Both the position numbers and the translations under genes were made by a program. A DNA stretch of 8,629 nt. It comes from Lachnospiraceae bacterium (GTDB lineage: Bacteria > Bacillota > Clostridia > Lachnospirales > Lachnospiraceae). The notes beneath the pieces were generated by a model. The model was not told where the DNA came from. It saw only the letters and a program-made list of their open reading frames with translations, and did not search any database. The stretch is taken from NCBI GenBank assembly GCA_900753685.1, contig CAAEAB010000202.1:1-8629 (forward strand), read 5' to 3'. Positions 4,942-8,629 of the stretch are shown here, in pieces (position 1 is the stretch's first letter; every line of letters begins with the position of its first letter).

Positions 4942-6638
4942 TTGGATATATATGTAAATATACGCCCATTGAAGTCTTTGAGTCCATGGGCATTGAAATG
5001 AAACGTATTGAGCCGGAGGTGGCCAGCTTCAACCAGGCCGATACTCTCATGCACCCAAATATATGCAGTTTTGCCAAGGGCGTACTGGAGGAGGTTCTGG
5101 AAAACCATTATGAAGGGATCATTCTGACAACCTGCTGTGACAGCATCCGGCGTCTCTATGATGTCCTTGTGGAAAAATTGCCGAATACTTTTATTTATAT
5201 TCTGGATATTCCTCGAATTACCAAAGACGGCGGAATTAAACTCTATGAGCTTCGTATCCGGGAAATGATCCGCGCCTATGAAAGCTTTTCCGGAAAAGCC
5301 TTCAACGAAAAGAAACTGGAAGCCATTTTGCAAAAAGAATCCGAAAAACAGGCCGCCATCCATTACGGCAGCAAAACCCGTATCGGTATACTCGGTGCCA
5401 GAGCCAATAAAAATATACACAAGATTTTAAGAGAACACGGCGCCGAGGTCGCCTTTGATATTACCTGTACCGGCCTGGACCGAAAACTTCTCTATGAAAA
5501 GGACAATATATTCACCGGTTATGTCCGCGGCCTTCTAAGTCAGTTTCCGTGTATGCGTATGGAAACTGCCGCCAACCGGGATCTGCTCATTCAGAAATAT
5601 GCAGACAGCGCCGACGGTATTATCTATCACACCGTCCAGTTTTGTGACAGCTATTCCTATGAATATGCCTGGCTGAAAGAAATCATTCAAAAACCGCTGC
5701 TTCTGCTGGAAACAGATAACACAACGCAAAGCTATGGCCAGATTCTCACCCGGATGGAAGCTTTTCTGGAATCCGTGCAAAAAGCGGGCGATGAACACAA
5801 AAATCAGACCAGACAAAAACTAAAAACATCTGAAGGAGATAAGACTATGTATGTTATGGGTATCGACAGCGGTTCCACTTCTACCAACGCCGTCATTATG
5901 GATAATGAAAGAAATATCAAAGCCTTTTCTGTCATCCGAACCGGAGCCAAATCCGGCGAAAGCGCCGATCGGATTTTAACCGACGTTCTTAAAAAGGCCG
6001 GGTTAAAAAAAGAGGATATTGCCTGGATCGTATCTACCGGGTACGGACGGGTAAGTATTCCCTTTGCCGATGAAAATGTGACTGAAATCAGCTGCCACGG
6101 CCGGGGCGCCCACTATTTCAATCCGAAAATCCGTACTATCCTCGATATAGGTGGTCAGGACAGCAAAGCCATCAAGCTGGATGCCGACGGCGAAGTGATC
6201 GACTTCGTTATGAATGACAAATGTGCCGCGGGAACCGGGCGTTTCCTGGAGGCCATCGCCCGAACCCTTGAAATCAGTATTGATGAATTGGGACCAGCAG
6301 CTTTAAAATCCACGGAAGATATTGAAATCACCAGTATGTGTACCGTTTTTGCAGAATCCGAGGTTATCTCTCTGATCGCAAATAATAAAGAAGAATCGGA
6401 TATCGCCAACGGCATCTGCCGAGCCATTGCAAACAAAGCCTACTCTCTTCTAAAAAGAGTCGGTCTGGAAGCCGATTACATGATGACCGGTGGTGTTGCC
6501 AAAAATCCGGGCGTTGTCCGCGCGGTGGAGGAAAAACTCCAGGCGAAACTTTATATCTGTCCGGAACCGGAGATCGTCGGCGCCGTCGGTGCCGCCCTCT
6601 ACGCACTGGACACTCAAAAAAATGACCGGCTGTCCTAA
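4938..6638 (+). CDS. fusion of a 2-hydroxyacyl-CoA dehydratase subunit with its ATPase activator
   Basis: A 566-residue two-part protein. Residues 1 to about 285 are a compact dehydratase-type subunit: YTPIEVFESMG (9-18), HPNICSFAKG (C43), LTTCCDSIRR (C66/C67), DIPRI, and QFCDSY (C236) followed by PLLLLETD and TRMEAFLE. Residues 304-566 are a complete BadF/BadG/HgdC-type activator: GIDSGSTSTN phosphate loop (308-317), DIGGQDSKAI (403-412), NDKCAAGTGRFLE (C429), MCTVFAESE (C468), TGGVAKNPG (517-525) and PEPEIVGAVGAALYA. C429 and C468 fall at about 126 and 165 of the activator alone, matching the two cysteines that bridge one [4Fe-4S] cluster between HgdC monomers. About 20 hydrophilic residues link the parts. 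Activator and dehydratase are normally separate proteins. The gene overlaps the preceding subunit gene by 4 bases, with a G-rich ribosome binding site at 4926-4930. Confidence 0.88.
   Translation: MIGYICKYTPIEVFESMGIEMKRIEPEVASFNQADTLMHPNICSFAKGVLEEVLENHYEGIILTTCCDSIRRLYDVLVEKLPNTFIYILDIPRITKDGGIKLYELRIREMIRAYESFSGKAFNEKKLEAILQKESEKQAAIHYGSKTRIGILGARANKNIHKILREHGAEVAFDITCTGLDRKLLYEKDNIFTGYVRGLLSQFPCMRMETAANRDLLIQKYADSADGIIYHTVQFCDSYSYEYAWLKEIIQKPLLLLETDNTTQSYGQILTRMEAFLESVQKAGDEHKNQTRQKLKTSEGDKTMYVMGIDSGSTSTNAVIMDNERNIKAFSVIRTGAKSGESADRILTDVLKKAGLKKEDIAWIVSTGYGRVSIPFADENVTEISCHGRGAHYFNPKIRTILDIGGQDSKAIKLDADGEVIDFVMNDKCAAGTGRFLEAIARTLEISIDELGPAALKSTEDIEITSMCTVFAESEVISLIANNKEESDIANGICRAIANKAYSLLKRVGLEADYMMTGGVAKNPGVVRAVEEKLQAKLYICPEPEIVGAVGAALYALDTQKNDRLS
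5833..5849 (+). promoter_or_regulatory. internal ribosome binding site and start codon for a free activator
   Basis: Inside the fused gene, AAGGAG (5833-5838) lies 8 bases before an in-frame ATG (5847-5849). That ATG is the first codon of the activator domain (MYVMGIDSGS). Starting here gives 263 residues, the normal size of a stand-alone HgdC-type activator. A good ribosome binding site at the domain boundary suggests a once-separate gene that may still be translated alone as well as in the fusion. Confidence 0.7.
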
Positions 6639-6649
6639 CAGACAGTCGG
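6616..6649 (-). terminator. terminator at the convergent junction, for the rplT operon
   Basis: CCGGCTGTC (6626-6634) and GACAGTCGG (6641-6649) form a stem with a 6-base loop; in the plus-strand RNA all nine positions pair, one as G-U, while in the minus-strand RNA that one position is a C-A mismatch. On the minus strand the stem is followed by TCA and seven Ts (6616-6622), an intrinsic terminator for the rplT operon. It overlaps the last codons of the plus-strand fusion gene, whose stop codon TAA is in the loop. In the plus direction no good T-run follows, so termination of the dehydratase RNA here is less certain. Confidence 0.6.
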
Positions 6650-6680
6650 CCTATAAATTTAAATTTTGCTAATATCCTGA

Positions 6681-7037
6681 TTAAGCTAATTTTGCTTTAG
6701 CAACTTCGCAAAGCGCTGTGAATCCGGCAGCATCGCTGATAGCCATTTCGGAAAGCATCTTGCGGTTTACATCAACACCGGCTAATTTTAAGCCGTGCAT
6801 CAATTTGCTGTAGGAAAGTCCGTTCATTCTTGCAGCAGCGTTGATTCTTGCGATCCAAAGCTGTCTGAACTGACGTTTTCTTTCTTTACGTCCTGCAAAG
6901 GAGCTTGTTAATGCTCTCATTACAGACTGTTTTGCTACTCTATACTGTTTACTTCTGGCTCCTCTGTAACCTTTAGCCAGCTTTAAAGTTCTGTTATGTT
7001 TTTTTCTAGCGTTTAACGCACCTTTAACTCTTGCCAT
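6681..7037 (-). CDS. rplT: 50S ribosomal protein L20
   Basis: A 118-residue, strongly basic 23S rRNA-binding protein needed early in large-subunit assembly. It starts [20 protein letters not shown] and contains the conserved stretches [11 protein letters not shown] (23-33), [16 protein letters not shown] (56-71) and [17 protein letters not shown] (73-89). Length is standard for the family. GGAGG at 7046-7050 lies 8 bases before the ATG. It is the last gene of infC-rpmI-rplT, 24 bases after rpmI. In Firmicutes L20 represses this operon by acting on the leader upstream of infC, which is present here at 7804-7955. Confidence 0.98.
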   Translation of the reverse strand: MARVKGALNARKKHNRTLKLAKGYRGARSKQYRVAKQSVMRALTSSFAGRKERKRQFRQLWIARINAAARMNGLSYSKLMHGLKLAGVDVNRKMLSEMAISDAAGFTALCEVAKAKLA

Positions 7038-7061
7038 CGTTATATCCTCCGTTTCGTTCTA

Positions 7062-7259
7062 TTACAGATAAGGTAAAATCTTCTTCATTACTTTTGCGTT
7101 TGTAGCGTCTGTAATGGTTGCTTTTCTGAGGTTTCTCTTTGTCTTTGTGGATTTCTTTGTCAGAATATGACTCTTATAAGCTTTCATTCTTTTTAATTTA
7201 CCAGTACCTGTTTTTTTGAAACGCTTTGCGGCTGGTCTGCTTGTTTTAACTTTTGGCAT
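7062..7259 (-). CDS. rpmI: 50S ribosomal protein L35
   Basis: A 65-residue, very Lys/Arg-rich small protein of the large ribosomal subunit. The sequence [20 protein letters not shown] at the start, [20 protein letters not shown] in the middle and the end KKILPYL are characteristic of L35, and the length is typical. AAGGAGG at 7269-7275 lies 9 bases before the ATG. It is the middle gene of the infC-rpmI-rplT operon, 31 bases after infC, the order found in most bacteria. Confidence 0.98.
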   Translation of the reverse strand: MPKVKTSRPAAKRFKKTGTGKLKRMKAYKSHILTKKSTKTKRNLRKATITDATNAKVMKKILPYL

Positions 7260-7290
7260 AGTGTGTATCCTCCTTAATATTTACAAATGA

Positions 7291-7803
7291 TTAATTGCGT
7301 TTTTCTGATAAGAACATGACCATGCTCCGGCCTTCCAGTTTGGCTGCTTTATCAATTACTGCAACATCCGATAACTTTTCAGCAAATCCTTCCAGAATAA
7401 CCTTGCCTGATGCGGTATGTGCCAGTTCGCGTCCACGGAAACGTACAGAAACCTTTACCCGGTTACCGCCTTTTAAAAACTTCCGTGCCTGATTCATCTT
7501 TGTGTTCAGGTCGTTGACATCGATATTCGGTGACAAACGAATCTCTTTAATATCAATAACCTTTTGTTTCTTTCTTGCTTCCTTTTCCTTACGAGCCATC
7601 TCATAACGATATTTACCGTAATCGATGATTTTACATACCGGTGGCTTTGCCTGCGGGGCAATCTTTACTAAATCCAAATTGGCCTCTTTAGCCAGTTTCA
7701 TAGCTTCCTTAGCAGACATAACCCCTAACTGTTCTCCGTCTGCATTCACCAGACGTACTTCTCTGTCGCGAATCTGCTCGTTAATCATTAAATCGCTGAT
7801 AAT
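7291..7803 (-). CDS. infC: translation initiation factor IF-3
   Basis: A 170-residue factor that binds the 30S subunit, keeps it apart from 50S and checks the start codon and initiator tRNA. The N-domain carries MINEQIRDREVRL and KPPVCKIIDYGKYRYE. The linker is rich in Lys and Arg, and the C-domain carries VSVRFRGRE and EGRSMVMFLSEKRN. The start is set at an ATT (7801-7803) because GGAGG (7809-7813) lies 5 bases upstream; the ATC at 7798-7800 is 8 bases away. The in-frame ATG at 7813-7815 is part of that ribosome binding site, and the next ATG (7786-7788) would trim five more residues. IF-3 genes often start with AUU, which lets IF-3 limit its own synthesis. It is first in an operon with rpmI and rplT behind an attenuator leader. 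Confidence 0.95.
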   Translation of the reverse strand: MISDLMINEQIRDREVRLVNADGEQLGVMSAKEAMKLAKEANLDLVKIAPQAKPPVCKIIDYGKYRYEMARKEKEARKKQKVIDIKEIRLSPNIDVNDLNTKMNQARKFLKGGNRVKVSVRFRGRELAHTASGKVILEGFAEKLSDVAVIDKAAKLEGRSMVMFLSEKRN

Positions 7804-7955
7804 TGACACCTCCATAACAAAAAATGGTGAGCAGCATACTACTCACCATTCATTTAAGACACATTTGTGCCAATCCTTCTGAAATCTGAACCCGAGTCAT
7901 TTCAAATGCTAAGGTGAGAGTGAGTACTCTGCTTTCTTATCGTGTTCTAAACACC
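7804..7955 (-). promoter_or_regulatory. L20-type autoregulatory leader of infC-rpmI-rplT
   Basis: About 150 untranslated bases separate the predicted start of transcription (near 7955) from infC. The RNA can form a long-range helix, CATTTG with CAAATG (7903-7908 with 7862-7867). It also has two upstream segments, at 7913-7918 and 7920-7926, that can pair with the 5' arm of the terminator at 7842-7850 and so prevent it forming. Firmicute infC operons are known to carry such a leader, where L20 binding favours termination. Identity is inferred from position and foldability; L20 contacts cannot be checked here. Confidence 0.75.
7819..7850 (-). terminator. attenuator terminator before infC
   Basis: AATGGTGAG and CTCACCATT (7823-7831 and 7842-7850 on the plus strand) are a perfect 9-base inverted repeat with a 10-base loop. 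On the minus strand the stem runs into a T-run ending at 7819. It stands just upstream of the infC ribosome binding site, inside the operon leader, so it acts as an attenuator rather than as the end of a gene. Confidence 0.85.
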
Positions 7956-7961
7956 TGAAAT

Positions 7962-7990
7962 AGAATACTACACTTCACACCAAATGTCAA
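7962..7990 (-). promoter_or_regulatory. promoter of the infC-rpmI-rplT operon
   Basis: On the minus strand there is a perfect TTGACA (7985-7990), a 17-base spacer and TATTCT (7962-7967). Transcription would begin near 7955. The -35 box begins 17 bases after the DJ-1-family stop codon, and no terminator is visible between the two, so some read-through from the DJ-1-family gene into the leader is likely. Confidence 0.8.
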
Positions 7991-8006
7991 GCATTTTCAT
8001 AAACTT

Positions 8007-8585
8007 TTAGATTTCAATTTTAGCGCCGAGAAGTTTTGCAAATTCACGGATGATTGCCGTATCGCCAGGCCATGCCGGAGCAGTTACGAGATTTCTGTCA
8101 ACAACTGCTTCGGAAGCGTCAACCTCCACATAGGTTCCACCTGCTAAAGTTACATCCGGGCCAACAGCCGGATATGCGGTGGCTTTGTATCCGTTCAATA
8201 CACCGGCCGCTGTAAGTACCTGAGGTCCATGACAGATCGCCGCTACCGGTTTATTATCTTTAAAGAATTCCTGAACAATTTCAATCACTCTTGGATTAAG
8301 ACGGATATATTCCGGCGCACGTCCGCCGGTAATGAAAAGGCCAACATAGTCTGCCGTATTTACAGCGTCAAAATCTGCTGTAAGAGCAAAGTTATGACCT
8401 GCTTTTTCTGTATAGGTCTGGTCGCCTAAAAAGTCATGAACGGCTGTACGTACAACATCTCCGGCCTTCTTATCCGGGCAAACCGCATCTACCTGATACC
8501 CTAACATAGACAATGCCTGAAATGGCACCATTGTTTCATAATCCTCTGTAAAATCACCGACAAGCATCAAAATTTTCTTTGCCAT
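8007..8585 (-). CDS. DJ-1/PfpI-family protein
   Basis: A 192-residue, single-domain cytosolic protein of the DJ-1/ThiJ/PfpI superfamily (class I glutamine amidotransferase-like fold). It shows the family core: [14 protein letters not shown] near the N-terminus with an acidic residue (E14 or D15) positioned to contact the catalytic cysteine, [12 protein letters not shown] (84-95), and the nucleophile elbow AAICHGPQ with C118 followed by H119. Members include glyoxalase III or protein deglycase-like enzymes, chaperones and putative peptidases; which applies here cannot be decided. AGGAGG (8594-8599) is 8 bases before the ATG. It appears monocistronic, with its own extended -10 promoter and with infC starting from a separate promoter downstream. 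Confidence 0.93.
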   Translation of the reverse strand: MAKKILMLVGDFTEDYETMVPFQALSMLGYQVDAVCPDKKAGDVVRTAVHDFLGDQTYTEKAGHNFALTADFDAVNTADYVGLFITGGRAPEYIRLNPRVIEIVQEFFKDNKPVAAICHGPQVLTAAGVLNGYKATAYPAVGPDVTLAGGTYVEVDASEAVVDRNLVTAPAWPGDTAIIREFAKLLGAKIEI

Positions 8586-8617
8586 ACAAATAGCCTCCTA
8601 ACATTGATTTTGTCTAA

Positions 8618-8626
8618 ATTATAGCA
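8618..8626 (-). promoter_or_regulatory. extended -10 promoter of the DJ-1-family gene (partial)
   Basis: On the minus strand TGCTATAAT combines a perfect TATAAT (8618-8623) with the TGn extension. It lies 32 bases before the DJ-1-family start codon, leaving a leader of about 25 bases. Any -35 box would fall outside the window. Confidence 0.65.
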
Positions 8627-8629
8627 CTC

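Noticed and set aside
4884..5420. A 178-codon minus-strand open frame opposite the fusion gene.
   Set aside because: It lies antisense to conserved dehydratase motifs, has no recognisable domain and reads as a shadow frame.
6364..6606. An Arg-rich 80-codon minus-strand frame.
   Set aside because: It is the antisense of the activator's conserved ATP-binding end, and the Arg content comes from GC-rich codons read in reverse.
4938..6638. A pseudogene or frameshifted gene reading of the fusion.
   Set aside because: Both halves are intact with all key residues and the frame is continuous, so no function is visibly lost even if the stop between them was removed.
1..8629. CRISPR arrays, insertion sequences, tRNA or rRNA genes, attachment sites.
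   Set aside because: No spaced direct repeats, transposase frames, terminal repeats or RNA-gene cores were seen on either strand.

Overview
The window looks like a chromosomal stretch from a strictly anaerobic, low-to-mid GC Firmicute, most probably a clostridium of the Lachnospiraceae type. The clues are the infC-rpmI-rplT operon behind an L20-type attenuator, strong GGAGG ribosome binding sites on nearly every gene, TTGACA/TATAAT-type promoters, and an oxygen-sensitive 2-hydroxyacyl-CoA dehydratase/activase pair. The genus cannot be named from the sequence alone.

The left part (1-6638) is a self-contained accessory module. On the minus strand, a PLP-dependent trans-sulfuration-family lyase (977-2179) overlaps a BmrR/BltR-like MerR regulator (175-990). 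Divergent from it on the plus strand are a second, paralogous lyase (2389-3600), a 2-hydroxyacyl-CoA dehydratase D-type subunit (3673-4941), and, overlapping it by 4 bases, a 566-residue protein (4938-6638). That protein joins a second dehydratase subunit to a complete HgdC/BadF-type ATPase activator. A strong ribosome binding site and ATG inside the fused gene (5833-5849) could also yield a free 263-residue activator. No CoA transferase, CoA ligase or 2-hydroxyacid dehydrogenase is present, so the substrate is unknown.

Regulation is the most informative part. Two 31-base sites, at 137-167 (minus) and 2326-2356 (plus), share 21 of 31 bases and both have the 19-base -35/-10 spacer typical of MerR-activated promoters. 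I infer that the local MerR protein controls the plus-strand lyase and a target at or beyond the left edge. The dehydratase genes also have their own consensus promoter (3604-3632). Its spacer can pair with the dehydratase ribosome binding site, so only read-through mRNA would carry the pairing. The minus-strand lyase promoter runs straight into an intrinsic terminator.

The right part (6681-8629) is housekeeping, all on the minus strand: a DJ-1/PfpI-family protein (8007-8585), then a strong promoter, an L20-type leader with terminator, and infC (probable AUU start), rpmI and rplT. The two halves converge at 6639-6680, where a hairpin followed by a T-run on the minus strand ends the ribosomal operon. 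There is no stretch over 300 bases without a gene.
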